In this document: positions 8,962-17,811 of the stretch, one piece after another
Layout of the letters: each line of letters begins with the position of its first letter
Numbering within the stretch: position 1 is the stretch's first letter
NCBI RefSeq assembly: GCF_006494775.1
Contig: NZ_CP041146.1
Coordinates: 3,596,001 to 3,660,000 of the forward strand
Direction of reading: 5' to 3'
Source: Nocardioides humi
Lineage (GTDB): Bacteria > Actinomycetota > Actinomycetes > Propionibacteriales > Nocardioidaceae
DNA length: 64,000 nt
The notes under the pieces: generated by a model
The model's database searches: none
The model's input: the letters and a program-made list of their open reading frames with translations, nothing else
Told to the model about the DNA's origin: nothing
Position numbers and translations under genes: made by a program

Positions 8962-9852
8962 GTGGATCTGCTGATCGCCCGCGTCCTCGACGGGTTCAAC
9001 AACGGGGTCATCTACGGATTCCTCGGTCTCGCGCTCGTGTGCGTCTACCGCGGGACCGGGCACCTCAACCTCGCCCAGGGCGAGATGGCGATGTTCTGCG
9101 CGTTCCTGGCCTACGCGTTCATCGGCGCCGGCCTTCCCGTGCCCCTGGCCATCCTGCTGGTCGTCGCCATCGGGTTCGTCGGCGGCGCGACCGTCGAGCG
9201 GTTCCTGATCCGTCCCCTCGGTCACGACGCGGAGTACCCGATCCTGCTCGTCACCGTCGGCATATTCCTCGCGCTCAACGCAGGAGCCGGGGTGATCTGG
9301 GGCGGTGATCCCCTGGTGTTCCCGACGGTCGTCCCGTCCGGTCCCGACGACTACATAGCCGTCCTCGGCCAGCGGCTGCACTATCAGAAGGTGGTCATCG
9401 CCGGCCTCCTGGCGGCGTGCCTCGCCGTCCTGTACGCGCTGTTCCGCTACACGCGGATCGGGCTGGCGATGCGGGCGTCGTCCAGCAATCCGGACTCGAC
9501 GCTGCTCCTGGGAGTCCCGGTCCACCGGATCAACTCGCTCGGCTGGGCGATCGCGGCCGGCGTGGGCGCCCTGCTCGGGCCGCTCGTCGCCCCCAGCACG
9601 ACGCTCAACACGATGATGATGCTGCACTTCATCCTCTACGCCTGCGCGGCGGCGACCCTGGGCGGGTTCGACAGCCCCGCCGGCACGGTGTTCGCGGGCG
9701 TGATGCTCGGCGTGGTGGAGAACATCGTCGCCAGCTACGTCGGGGCCGTCGGGTCGGACCTGAAGCAAGGCGTCACCCTGCTCATCCTCCTGGCGGTGCT
9801 CATGATCCGCCCGTCGGGACTGTTCGGATCCCAGAAGGTGGAGCGAATCTGA
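8962..9852 (+). CDS. livH: Branched-chain-type ABC transporter permease (LivH)
   Basis: 296 aa, about eight hydrophobic segments. It carries the family's early signature (YGFLGLALVCVYRGTGHLNLAQ, residues about 16-37, starting in helix 1) and the EAA-like cytoplasmic loop around RASSSNPDS. Forms the transmembrane channel with LivM. Starts 4 nt after livF at a GTG, and its TGA overlaps the livM ATG (TGATG). This intact N-terminus shows what is missing from the fused permease at the window start. Confidence 0.93.
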   Translation: MDLLIARVLDGFNNGVIYGFLGLALVCVYRGTGHLNLAQGEMAMFCAFLAYAFIGAGLPVPLAILLVVAIGFVGGATVERFLIRPLGHDAEYPILLVTVGIFLALNAGAGVIWGGDPLVFPTVVPSGPDDYIAVLGQRLHYQKVVIAGLLAACLAVLYALFRYTRIGLAMRASSSNPDSTLLLGVPVHRINSLGWAIAAGVGALLGPLVAPSTTLNTMMMLHFILYACAAATLGGFDSPAGTVFAGVMLGVVENIVASYVGAVGSDLKQGVTLLILLAVLMIRPSGLFGSQKVERI

Positions 9853-10937
9853 TGGCTGTCCTCCCGCGCGACATCCCGCGTGACACCCACCTCTTCAAGG
9901 CGCTCAGGCTGGCTCCGGCCGTGGCGACCGTGGTCGTCGTGCTGTTGATCCCGTACGTCCTGCCCACCTACCGCATCAGTCAGATCAGCGGCGCCTGTGT
10001 GATGGCCCTGGCCGTGGTCGGGCTCAACCTGCTGACCGGCTACGGGGGCCAGATCTCCCTGGGCCACGCGGCGTTCTTCGGGCTGGGGGCCTACACGACC
10101 GGCATCCTGATCGCGACGTACGACGTCGGCTGGATCCTCGCCTTCGGTGCCAGCGTCGTGGTGTGCTTCGTCGTGGGGGTGCTCGTCGGGATGCCGGCGC
10201 TGCGGGTCAGGGGCATGTACCTCGCGCTGGTGACGCTGGCGCTGGGCGTTCTGTTCCCCAGCCTGGTGCGACGGTTCAGCGAGCTGACCGGAGGCTCGCT
10301 CGGACTCATGGGCATCCGGGTCGATCCGCCGGACATCGCCTACTTCGGTGGTCCGACGGCGAACATCCTGTGGCAGTACTGGATGACGATGATCTGTCTC
10401 GGCCTCGGCTGCCTCGTGGTCTGGAACCTCGTGCGGAGCAGGACCGGCCGCGCCATCGTCGCGCTGCGCGACAACGAGCGCGCGGCGATCATCATGGGGG
10501 TCAACCGCACCCTGGTCCGGACCACCCTCTTCGGGGTGTCCGCGGGGATCGCCGGGCTCGCGGGAGCGCTGTTCGCGGTCCAGACGGGCCTGCTGACCCC
10601 TGAGAGCTTCTCCCTGCTCGTCACCATCTACTTCCTCGTGGCGATGGTGCTCGGGGGCAGCTCGACCTACTGGGGCCCCATCCTGGGCGGCTTCGCGATC
10701 TACTTCATCCCCATCTGGTCCTCCGACGTGACCGGCGGGCCGATCTCCGGCGTGCTGTTCGGCGCCGTCGTGATCGCGCTCGTGTTCCTCATGCCCAGCG
10801 GACTCGTCGGGCTCGCCAAGAGCGCGGCCGCCCGGTTCGTCACCTTCTCCCCTGTGGCTCCCGCGCCGGCGGAGCCGGATCCCTCAGGAGAGGTCGCCGC
10901 CCGGCGGAGGGAGCTGGCCGCCGACCGGGTCTCCTGA
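9852..10937 (+). CDS. livM: Branched-chain-type ABC transporter permease (LivM)
   Basis: 361 aa from the ATG that overlaps the livH stop. It has the LivM hallmark GLNLLTGYGGQISLGHAAFF near residue 56 and the ATPase-contact loop with RDNERAA near residue 210. About ten hydrophobic segments, then a polar Pro/Ala/Glu-rich tail of about 35 residues. The 3' end overlaps the convergent hydrolase gene by 54 bp, and its stop codon lies in the loop of a perfect palindrome. Confidence 0.93.
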   Translation: MAVLPRDIPRDTHLFKALRLAPAVATVVVVLLIPYVLPTYRISQISGACVMALAVVGLNLLTGYGGQISLGHAAFFGLGAYTTGILIATYDVGWILAFGASVVVCFVVGVLVGMPALRVRGMYLALVTLALGVLFPSLVRRFSELTGGSLGLMGIRVDPPDIAYFGGPTANILWQYWMTMICLGLGCLVVWNLVRSRTGRAIVALRDNERAAIIMGVNRTLVRTTLFGVSAGIAGLAGALFAVQTGLLTPESFSLLVTIYFLVAMVLGGSSTYWGPILGGFAIYFIPIWSSDVTGGPISGVLFGAVVIALVFLMPSGLVGLAKSAAARFVTFSPVAPAPAEPDPSGEVAARRRELAADRVS

Positions 10938-11666
10938 GACCCGGTCGAGGAGGCCGGCCAGCTCGACCGGTCGGGAGAGGAAGGGGGAGTGGTCGGTATC
11001 GAGGGTGAGGACGTGCTCGGGGGCGAAGCCCCGGTGCATCGACCGCTGCTTGGCGAGAGGGATCGCCCGGTCCCGCGTGCACTCGACGTAGAAGCGGGGA
11101 ACGCGTCCGGACACCGAGGGTGCGGTCACCGGCTGCGTCTCGACCAGGAGGCTCTCGGGCCGGAGCCGCTCCTGCGCCCATGCGGCCGCCTTCGGCTCGC
11201 AGCAGCCGTAGAAGGCCTCCACCGCGCCCTCGCGCAGGATGGCCGAGCATCCGTTCCGCTCGTCGACCACACGGCAGTCGCGCACCGCCGAGGTCTCGAA
11301 GCCGGTGGCACTGAGGTCCAGCATGCTCTCGCCGGGACCTGGCACGAATGCGCAGACGTACACCAGCGCCGCCAGCTCGTCGGCGACCAGGGCCGCGGCC
11401 TGGGTCGCGGCCAGGCCTCCCATGCTGTGGGCCACCAGGATCGGCCTGGTTCGGGAGCCCCCGTCAGCGCCGCGGCGTACGGCGGCCACCACTCGGCCGG
11501 CGGACGCGTCCAGCGTCAGCCGGGCCGCCGCGCCGGTCGAGCCGGCGTCGTCGCCGTGGAGCTCGACCGCCTCGGTCGTGTGTCCCATGCCGCGCAGCAC
11601 GGCCTCGAGCGGCTGCCAGCACCACGGGCCGTGCCAGGCGCCGTGCACCAGGACGAAATGGCTCAT
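10884..11666 (-). CDS. Alpha/beta-hydrolase, esterase-like
   Basis: 260 aa. Oxyanion segment LVHGAWHGPWCW at residues 6-17, nucleophile elbow AHSMGG with Ser81, and a final His in DTDHSPF near residue 232. This matches small salicylate/methyl-ester esterase-like hydrolases of actinobacteria. Probably hydrolyses an ester or thioester in the cytoplasm. A longer upstream open frame has no good start; the ATG at 11666 begins the conserved fold. Convergent with livM and divergent from the binding-protein gene, with two operator-like sites between. Function in the pathway unknown. Confidence 0.85.
   Translation of the reverse strand: MSHFVLVHGAWHGPWCWQPLEAVLRGMGHTTEAVELHGDDAGSTGAAARLTLDASAGRVVAAVRRGADGGSRTRPILVAHSMGGLAATQAAALVADELAALVYVCAFVPGPGESMLDLSATGFETSAVRDCRVVDERNGCSAILREGAVEAFYGCCEPKAAAWAQERLRPESLLVETQPVTAPSVSGRVPRFYVECTRDRAIPLAKQRSMHRGFAPEHVLTLDTDHSPFLSRPVELAGLLDRVSGDPVGGQLPPPGGDLS
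10922..10947. terminator. Palindrome over the livM stop, likely bidirectional terminator
   Basis: A 12-bp perfect stem (CGACCGGGTCTC and its complement) with a 2-nt centre at 10934-10935. The livM TGA lies at its middle. It sits within the overlap of two convergent genes and could stop transcription from either side. No U-tract follows. Confidence 0.55.
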
Positions 11667-11708
11667 GGCCGAACGGTAGGAGCACGGCGCCGGCCGCCCG
11701 GTCCGGCA

Positions 11709-11723
11709 TTCCGGCCCACGGAA
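11709..11723. promoter_or_regulatory. Operator-like palindrome TTCCG-N5-CGGAA (perfect)
   Basis: Sequence TTCCGGCCCACGGAA, 43 bp upstream of the minus-strand hydrolase start. First of two sites in this divergent intergenic region. Confidence 0.65.
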
Positions 11724-11737
11724 CCGGCGGCCCGCCG

Positions 11738-11752
11738 TTCTGGCCGCCGGAA
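11738..11752. promoter_or_regulatory. Operator-like palindrome, one mismatch
   Basis: Sequence TTCTGGCCGCCGGAA, 29 bp from the neighbouring site and 95-109 bp upstream of the binding-protein start. GTCACTGTC follows at 11781, at nearly the same spacing as in the livG promoter. Confidence 0.6.
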
Positions 11753-11846
11753 CGCGCCTTGGCGCGTCCACCGTGACGTGGGTCACTGTCGCCGGGACCA
11801 GGGGTCGGCCGTCGACCCCGTGTGGCCATAGCGAAGGAGAGCGACT

Positions 11847-13178
11847 GTGGAGTTGCTGAGACTGCACCGCGGGTTCGGGGCCGCGCTCGCCGTAGGTGTG
11901 CTCGTCGTGACGGGATGCGGCGCACCCGGGGGATCGGGTGGGACGAGCGAGCTGTCGGACGCGGAGTCCGCAGCCGCGAAGAACCTCGGCATCGACCTCG
12001 ACGACTGCCCCGCCGGCGTCACCGACGAGGTCGAGGGCACCGTCAAGGTCGGCCAGACGCTGCCGCTGTCCGGGCCCATCGCGAGCGCGCTCAGCCCGAT
12101 CGGCGCCGGCGTCCAGGTACGGTTCGAGGTCGCCAACGAGTCCGGTGCCTACGAGCACGACTTCGAGCTGGTCCAGAAGGACGACCAGTTCGCCCCTGAC
12201 AAGGCGCTGGTCGCCTCCCGCGAGCTGGTGGCCAAGGACCAGCCCGTCGCCTTCACCTCCCAGGTGGGCACGCCCCAGGTCCTCGCCGTCCGGGACGTGA
12301 TGGAGGAGACCTGCACGCCGCTCATCCCGGCGGTCTCCAACGGCGTCTCGGCCAACAGTCCCGACTCGCACCCGTGGACGGCGGTCGTGACGCTGCCCTC
12401 GGCGGTGGACGTGCGTGCCTGGAAGGACCACGTCGTCGAGACCCACCCGGACGGCGCCAAGGTCGCGTTCCTCTACTCCAACGACGCGTCCGGCGAGGAC
12501 TATCGTGCCGCCGTCGAGCGGGAGCTCGAGGGGACCGATCTCGAGCTGGTGGCGACCGAGTCGGTCGAGATCACCGAGACGGCGGCACCGGCGTCGCAGA
12601 TCACGACCCTCCGGTCCAGCGGCGCGGACGTCATGTTCCTCGCGCCTCAGGCATCGCAGTGCACGCCCGCGCTGACCGAGATGGCCAGCCAGGGATGGCA
12701 CCCCGACATCTACGTCACGGCGAGCTGCCCCACGCTCGCCCTGGATCAGGCCGGCCAGGCGGCCGACGGCGTCTACTACAACCGCTACCTGAAGGACCCG
12801 TTGCGTGCTCCCGACAACAACGACCCCGACGTCCTCGCCTGGCTGGACAACATGAAGAGGTACGAACCCGGCGCGCCCATCAACCAGACCTCGCTGGCCG
12901 GATATGTCGACGCGGCCGTGTTCTTCGCCGCCGTCGACGACGCCCTGGACTCGGAGCTGGGGCTGAGCAGGCTGGGGCTCATCGTGGCCGCGGCGCACGT
13001 CGACTTCCAGTCGGAGCTGATGCCCGACGGCGTGAAGATCCAGCTGGACGGCCTCGACGACCAGGTGGCGATCGAGTCGACGCTGATGGCGAAGTACGAC
13101 GCGTCGACCAAGATCCTCGACGACGTCAAGCTCTACGACTACCAAGGGCAGATGACGGGCGTGGCCAGCCACGGCTAG
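11847..13178 (+). CDS. Periplasmic-binding-type substrate-binding lipoprotein of Liv importer
   Basis: 443 aa. Type II signal peptide with lipobox LVVTGC and lipidated Cys24, then a low-complexity linker and a Peripla_BP_6 (LivJ-like) domain starting at VKVGQTLPLSGP. Tethered to the outer face of the membrane, it would capture substrate for LivHMGF encoded just upstream. GTG start with GAAGGAGA 7 nt before it. Monocistronic, with its own promoter region containing two operator-like palindromes and a terminator downstream. In catabolic islands such proteins often bind aromatic acids; the ligand here is not evident. Confidence 0.92.
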   Translation: MELLRLHRGFGAALAVGVLVVTGCGAPGGSGGTSELSDAESAAAKNLGIDLDDCPAGVTDEVEGTVKVGQTLPLSGPIASALSPIGAGVQVRFEVANESGAYEHDFELVQKDDQFAPDKALVASRELVAKDQPVAFTSQVGTPQVLAVRDVMEETCTPLIPAVSNGVSANSPDSHPWTAVVTLPSAVDVRAWKDHVVETHPDGAKVAFLYSNDASGEDYRAAVERELEGTDLELVATESVEITETAAPASQITTLRSSGADVMFLAPQASQCTPALTEMASQGWHPDIYVTASCPTLALDQAGQAADGVYYNRYLKDPLRAPDNNDPDVLAWLDNMKRYEPGAPINQTSLAGYVDAAVFFAAVDDALDSELGLSRLGLIVAAAHVDFQSELMPDGVKIQLDGLDDQVAIESTLMAKYDASTKILDDVKLYDYQGQMTGVASHG

Positions 13179-13215
13179 GAGCTGGACAGCGGCCCGACCG
13201 GCGGTGCCGGCGTGG

Positions 13216-13249
13216 CGGGGCAGGGTGATGACGACGTCGCCCTGCCCCG
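13216..13249. terminator. Hairpin terminator after the binding-protein gene
   Basis: 10-bp stem CGGGGCAGGG/CCCTGCCCCG with a 14-nt loop, starting 38 nt after the stop codon. No U-tract, as is usual at this GC content. Confidence 0.65.
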
Positions 13250-13256
13250 TGCGTGG

Positions 13257-13271
13257 TTCCGGCCGCCGAAA
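13257..13271. promoter_or_regulatory. Operator-like palindrome, one mismatch
   Basis: Sequence TTCCGGCCGCCGAAA, 43-57 bp upstream of the enoyl-CoA hydratase start. Confidence 0.58.
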
Positions 13272-13313
13272 CGACACGCGACCGTCGCGGCGCCCCGGCC
13301 GTAGCCTCGGCAC

Positions 13314-14090
13314 GTGGAGAACGTGACGTACGAGCAGCTCGGCCAGGTCGCGGTGATCACCCTGAACCGGCCCGAGAAGAGGAATGCCATCGACGCGCGG
13401 ATGGCGCACGCCATCGCGTCGGCGCTCGACCGCGTCGAGACGGATCCCACGATCCGCGCCGCCGTCCTGGCCGCCACCGTCACCGAGCCGCGACCCGTCT
13501 TCTGCTCGGGTCACGACCTCACGGCGATCCCCGGCGAGCTCGAGGGCGGTGAGCTCGCGGCCACGTCGAAGGGCGGTTTCGCCGGCATGACGCGCTACGA
13601 GCGGACCAAGCCGCTGGTCGCCGCGGTGGACGGCCTGGCGACGTCGGGCGGCCTCGAGATGGTGCTCGCCTGCGACCTGGTGGTCGCGACGACGCGCTCG
13701 TCGTTCGCGCTGGCCGAGGTCCGCTGGGGGCTGGTCGCCGGTGCCGGAGGCCTGTTCCGGCTGCCGTGGGCGATCGGCCCCGCCGCGGCGATGGACATGA
13801 TCCTGACCGGTGAGGCGATCGATGCCCAGCGGGCCTACACGCTCGGCCTCGTGGGCACCCTCGTCGAGGACGACGTCGTCGCCGCTGCTGTGCACCGAGC
13901 CGAGCTCGTCTGCGCTCACAGCCCGGCTGCGGTCACGGTCAGCCGCCGGGTGGCGGACTGCGCCTTCGCGCTGCCGGAGACCGAGCTGTGGGCCCTCAAC
14001 GACCGCCTGGAGCACGACCTGCTCGCCACCGACGAAGGCGTCGGTCAGGGCCTGCAGGCGTTCGCGCAGCGCGGGTCGGCGACGTCCTAG
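13314..14090 (+). CDS. Enoyl-CoA hydratase/isomerase (crotonase family)
   Basis: 258 aa. Oxyanion-hole segments FCSGHDLTA near residue 64 and TSGGLEMVLACD near 108. A Glu at the first catalytic position (LAEVRWGL, near 137); the second catalytic Glu position reads AMDMIL, with Asp. Likely hydrates an unsaturated acyl-CoA in side-chain or ring degradation. GTG start. Single gene with its own operator-like site, convergent with the MaoC/CoA-transferase pair. Confidence 0.88.
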   Translation: MENVTYEQLGQVAVITLNRPEKRNAIDARMAHAIASALDRVETDPTIRAAVLAATVTEPRPVFCSGHDLTAIPGELEGGELAATSKGGFAGMTRYERTKPLVAAVDGLATSGGLEMVLACDLVVATTRSSFALAEVRWGLVAGAGGLFRLPWAIGPAAAMDMILTGEAIDAQRAYTLGLVGTLVEDDVVAAAVHRAELVCAHSPAAVTVSRRVADCAFALPETELWALNDRLEHDLLATDEGVGQGLQAFAQRGSATS

Positions 14091-14107
14091 CCCGAGCGTC
14101 TGGTCAC

Positions 14108-14155
14108 CTACACCAGCCACCTGCTCGGCGTCTACACCAGCCACCTGCTCAGCGT
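14108..14155. repeat. 24-bp tandem duplication at the end of the MaoC gene
   Basis: Two adjacent 24-bp copies (14108-14131 and 14132-14155) with one mismatch. The second contains the last codons and stop of the MaoC gene, so the first is a duplicated 3' end lying just past the stop. Confidence 0.9.
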
Positions 14156-14590
14156 CGTCGCGGTGCACACCGGCGGCTCGAGCCGCTCGGCCTCGAGGAC
14201 CACGCGCACGGCGAGCTGGACCCCGCCGGGGACGTCGATGCACGACAGCACCTCGCCGCGCCCGCGGAGCCGGGCCGGGGCGGGAACGGCGGAGAAGGTG
14301 ACGCCGTCGACCCCGTAGTTCACGCCCAGGCGCATGCCCCGGACCTGCACGAGCCGGGGAAGGAAGTGGTTGCAGAGGGCCAGGAGCAGGAGCTCGGGCA
14401 GCCGGGCCGGTGGTGCGGGGTCCGACGGGATCGGGCGCGCTGGGAGCCCCGACGCCGCGGCCTCGAAGGAGGCCACCTGCCCCGGGTCCACCCGCGTCCA
14501 GGGGGTCGGGCCCGGACGCGCACCGACCGAGGCCCGGACGCCCTCGACGCCGTGGACGATCAAGGGGGCGTTCGAGCCGGGTCCGGTCAT
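14132..14590 (-). CDS. MaoC-like dehydratase (hotdog fold)
   Basis: 152 aa single-hotdog protein with DPGQVASFEAAAS near residue 35 and GVNYGVDGVTF near 88, typical of actinobacterial (R)-enoyl-CoA hydratases of the MaoC family. The family hydrates trans-2-enoyl-CoA to (R)-3-hydroxyacyl-CoA. Its ATG overlaps the stop of the upstream CoA-transferase (ATGA), so the two are translated together. Some relatives need a second hotdog subunit; none is visible here. Confidence 0.85.
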   Translation of the reverse strand: MTGPGSNAPLIVHGVEGVRASVGARPGPTPWTRVDPGQVASFEAAASGLPARPIPSDPAPPARLPELLLLALCNHFLPRLVQVRGMRLGVNYGVDGVTFSAVPAPARLRGRGEVLSCIDVPGGVQLAVRVVLEAERLEPPVCTATTLSRWLV

Positions 14591-16862
14591 CGCGCCTGCG
14601 GTGCGAACTCGTCCCCGATGACGCCGTCCCGGCGCAGCACTGCGCGCTCGTCCTCGTCGAAGCCGAGGTCGGCCAGGATCTCGTCGTTGTGCTGTCCGAG
14701 CATCGGCGCGGGTCCGGGCATCGCCGACGCGGGCGCGGCCGAGAACCGCATCGGCCAGCCGATGAACCGGACGTCGCCGTTGAGGGGGTGCTTCACGGTG
14801 AACACACGCTGGCGCGCCTGCAGCGCCGGATGCTCGATGATCTCGGCGTCCCTTCCCACCAGAGCCGCCGCCACCCCGAGCGCTGCAGCTCCTCCAGCAC
14901 CACGGGCGAGGAGTGCGCGGCGCACCACGCCGCGAGCTCGGCGTACGGCTCCCGGTCGACCCGGATCCCCAGTGCGGCGAGCGAGATCCACGTCTCGCGG
15001 TCGGGGATCGTCACCGCGAGCCAGTCGCCGCTGCCGGTGGCGAAGGTGTCCTGCACGACGAGGCCCTCCCGGCGATTGCCGAGCCGGCCGGGTTCGGCGC
15101 CCAGTGAGCCGGCGATCACGGCGCGCGCGCTGAGCGGGGTGGCGGCGTCGCAGAGGGCCACCTCGATCGTGGTCGCCCGCCCCGTCCGGTCCCGCCGCCG
15201 GAGCGCGGCCAGCACGGCGGAGGCCGTGGTGAACGCCGACATGGGATCGATGGCCGATCCGGTGAGGACGGGCGGGCCGTCCGCATAGCCGGTCATGGCC
15301 GCGACACCCGACGTCGAGTCTGCGGTGAAGGTCGTCCCCGGCCGATCGCGCCAGGGGGACCGGAGCCCCCAGGCCGGCATCCGGACGACGATCACGCCCG
15401 GGTTCAGGGCCTGCATGCCGGCGGCGTCGAGGCCGAGCCGGTCGAGCACCCGCGGCGAGTAGTTGTCGATGACGACGTCCGCCGAGGCGACCAGCCGCCG
15501 CAGCACCTCGACGCCGCGTGCGTCCGAGAGCTCCGCGGTGATGCCGCGGGCGCCCATGTTGCACTGGTTGAACAGCGACTGGCGGTCCCAGAACCGTGGG
15601 AGCTGCGGGTCCACCATCGAGAAGCGGATCGGGTCGGGACGGCGCACGCTCTCGACCTTGATCACGTCGGCGCCGAGGTAGGTGAGGTAGCTCGCCGCGA
15701 GCGGCCCGGCCTGGAAGAGACCGAACTGGACGACGCGCATGCCGGCGAGCGGCCGGAAGCCGGCGGCGGAGCCGCCGGCGGTGGATCGGGGCGCCGGCTC
15801 ACGGGAGGACAGGTCCTGGTCGTGGTCGTCGACGTCCGCGAGCACCCCCGGCGCCCAGTCCGGCAGGTGACCGAAGCGGTACGCCGGCCGGGGGATCAGC
15901 GCGGTGGCCGGACCGTCGGGGGTGTCGACCGGGGCCTCGACGTACGTCCCGCGGCTGCGGAACGGGAGGGACCGGGGGACATCGGCCGGCTCGACGACCG
16001 GGACCAGCGAGGCACGGTGCTGCTCGGAGGTGTCCATCAGCTCCGCGATCGTGAACTGCCGCGTGTAGCCACCGATGAGCTCGGTCAGCTCGTCGGCGTG
16101 GGCGAACCGCTGGCTGAGAGTCGCGTACCGGGGGTCGCGCAGCTCCTGCAGGTCGGCCATCTCGACGAAGATCTCCCAGTGCAGCTGGCTCACCACCGGC
16201 ACGCAGACCCAGCCGTCCTTCGCCGGCTGGACGGTGGCGATGAACCGGGAGGGGATCGGGTCGGGCAGGTGTCCCTCGATCTGGTGCGGCAGCCAGGGAT
16301 AGCCGGCATGGGCGATGAGGGCCTCCAGCCGCGAGACGTCGACCTCGTTGCCCCGCCCCGTCCGGTCGCGGTGGAGGATCGCGCTGAGCGCCCCGACCGC
16401 GGCGCAGAGTCCCGCCGTCGTCTCGGACAGATCGGTGGTGGTGGCCACGGGCGGGCGGTCGCCGGTGTCGCGCACCGCCATGAGGCCGCTCTCCGCCTCG
16501 AGGACGAACGGACTGGTGGGCCGGTCCCAGGCCGCTCCGCGCCCGTAGTCGGAGATGCGGACCACGACGATGTCGTCCCGGCCGGCAGCGACCCGGTCGA
16601 CCACGTGGCCGGCCGCGTCGTCGTCGGTCACGACCACGTCCGCCCGGGAGACCCAGCGCGCCAGCGTCTCCTCGTCGGGCGCCACGATCGACTGCTTCCG
16701 GCCGTGCAGGAACAGTGAGTAGCCGGGTTCGCTCTCGCGTCGCGGGTCTCCACCCGCGGGCTCGATCCGGGCCACCCTGGCGTCGAAGTCGGCGAGGATC
16801 CGGGTGCACTGGGACGCGGCGTCCGTCGTTCCTACCTGCAGCACGAACACGTCGTCGAGCAC
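14587..16862 (-). pseudogene. Two-domain family III CoA-transferase (CaiB/BaiF), frameshifted near the 3' end
   Basis: Two tandem CaiB/BaiF domains (about residues 1-370 and 375-757) that would move CoA between an acyl-CoA and a free acid. The second begins at LAGMRVVQFG. The frame is intact to about residue 662 (VVLEELQRSG), then continues in another frame as VAAALVGRDAEIIEHPALQ to a normal end. One G is missing in the run at 14874-14877; restoring it gives about 757 aa. As written, the protein loses its last 96 residues. This is a sequencing error or a fresh mutation, since everything else is intact. Upstream lies an imperfect operator-like site (16934). Confidence 0.85.
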
Positions 16863-16933
16863 CGGGCTCCTCCTCGGGTGTGGGGGTGGTCACCGTGACC
16901 CTAGGGGGACGCGGACCGCGTCTGCGGTCGCTT

Positions 16934-16948
16934 TGCCAGTGTCCGGAA
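16934..16948. promoter_or_regulatory. Weak operator-like site upstream of CoA-transferase
   Basis: Minus-strand sequence TTCCGGACACTGGCA: left half perfect, right half 3 of 5. It lies 72-86 bp before the CoA-transferase start, in a 133-bp gap. Confidence 0.3.
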
Positions 16949-16995
16949 CACCTGCTTTCAGGCCCGTGCGCCGTCGTGGCAGGCGTCGTGCCGGA

Positions 16996-17811
16996 TCAGA
17001 CAGTTCCCCCGCCGTCGACCCGCAGCACCTGTCCGGTCACGAACGACGCACGTCGGGAGAGGAGGAACAGGGCGGCGTCGACGACCTCGGCCACCTCGGC
17101 GTGCCGGCCCAGCGGAACCGCCTGCGCGGTCTCCGCCGAGGCGAGACCGGTGCGCGCCGACTGTGCCAGGACGCGAGCCGTCCGGACGACGCCCGGCGCG
17201 ACGCAGTTGGCGCGAACGCCGGCGGGTCCCAGCTCGACCGCCAGGTGGCGGACGTAATGCTCGACCGCGGCCTTGCTGGCTCCGTACAGGGCACCGTAGC
17301 CGTGGGGGGCGACCGCCACGGCGGCCGCGCTGGACAGCGCGACGATCGACCTGAGTCCGTCGGGACGCAGCCGGGGGACCGCCGCCCGGCAGGTGTTGAC
17401 CAGGGTCCGGAGGTTGGCGTCCAGCAGCACGGTGACGTCCGCGTCCGGCGTCACGCTCGCCTGGCTGCGCTCGTACGGTGCCACGATGCCGCCCGCGACG
17501 GCGACGACGGCGTCGATCCCGCCGTAGCGGTCGGCCACCTCGTCGAACGCCGACGTACACGCCACCGGGTCCGCGAGATCGACGGTCAGGGCGATCGAAC
17601 CCGGTGACCTCGCCTCCAGCTCCTCCCCGATCGATGCGGCGCTCAGCTCCTCCCCGTACCGGACGGAGGCGGCCAGGTCGATATCCAGGACGGCGACCCG
17701 GCTGCCGGCTCCGGCCAGGGCCAGTGCGGCCGCGCGCCCGATCCCGCGTGCGCCGCCGGTGACGACCACCGCCGATCCGGCGAGCCCGTCGTCGCGGTCG
17801 CTCGCCGTCAT
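16996..17811 (-). CDS. Short-chain dehydrogenase/reductase
   Basis: 271 aa SDR. Cofactor motif TGGARGIG near residue 19, catalytic Ser in ALSSAA and YGASK as active-site Tyr/Lys. Ends RVDGGGTV, as classical SDRs do. Its ATG overlaps the stop of the upstream flavoprotein dehydrogenase (ATGA), so the two are co-translated and probably act in sequence: desaturation or oxidation, then alcohol oxidation. Substrate unknown. Confidence 0.88.
   Translation of the reverse strand: MTASDRDDGLAGSAVVVTGGARGIGRAAALALAGAGSRVAVLDIDLAASVRYGEELSAASIGEELEARSPGSIALTVDLADPVACTSAFDEVADRYGGIDAVVAVAGGIVAPYERSQASVTPDADVTVLLDANLRTLVNTCRAAVPRLRPDGLRSIVALSSAAAVAVAPHGYGALYGASKAAVEHYVRHLAVELGPAGVRANCVAPGVVRTARVLAQSARTGLASAETAQAVPLGRHAEVAEVVDAALFLLSRRASFVTGQVLRVDGGGTV

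Noticed and set aside
11667..14243. N-terminal extension of the hydrolase at 11666 by 859 codons.
   Set aside because: It runs antisense through the binding-protein and hydratase genes; the hydrolase fold begins at 11666.
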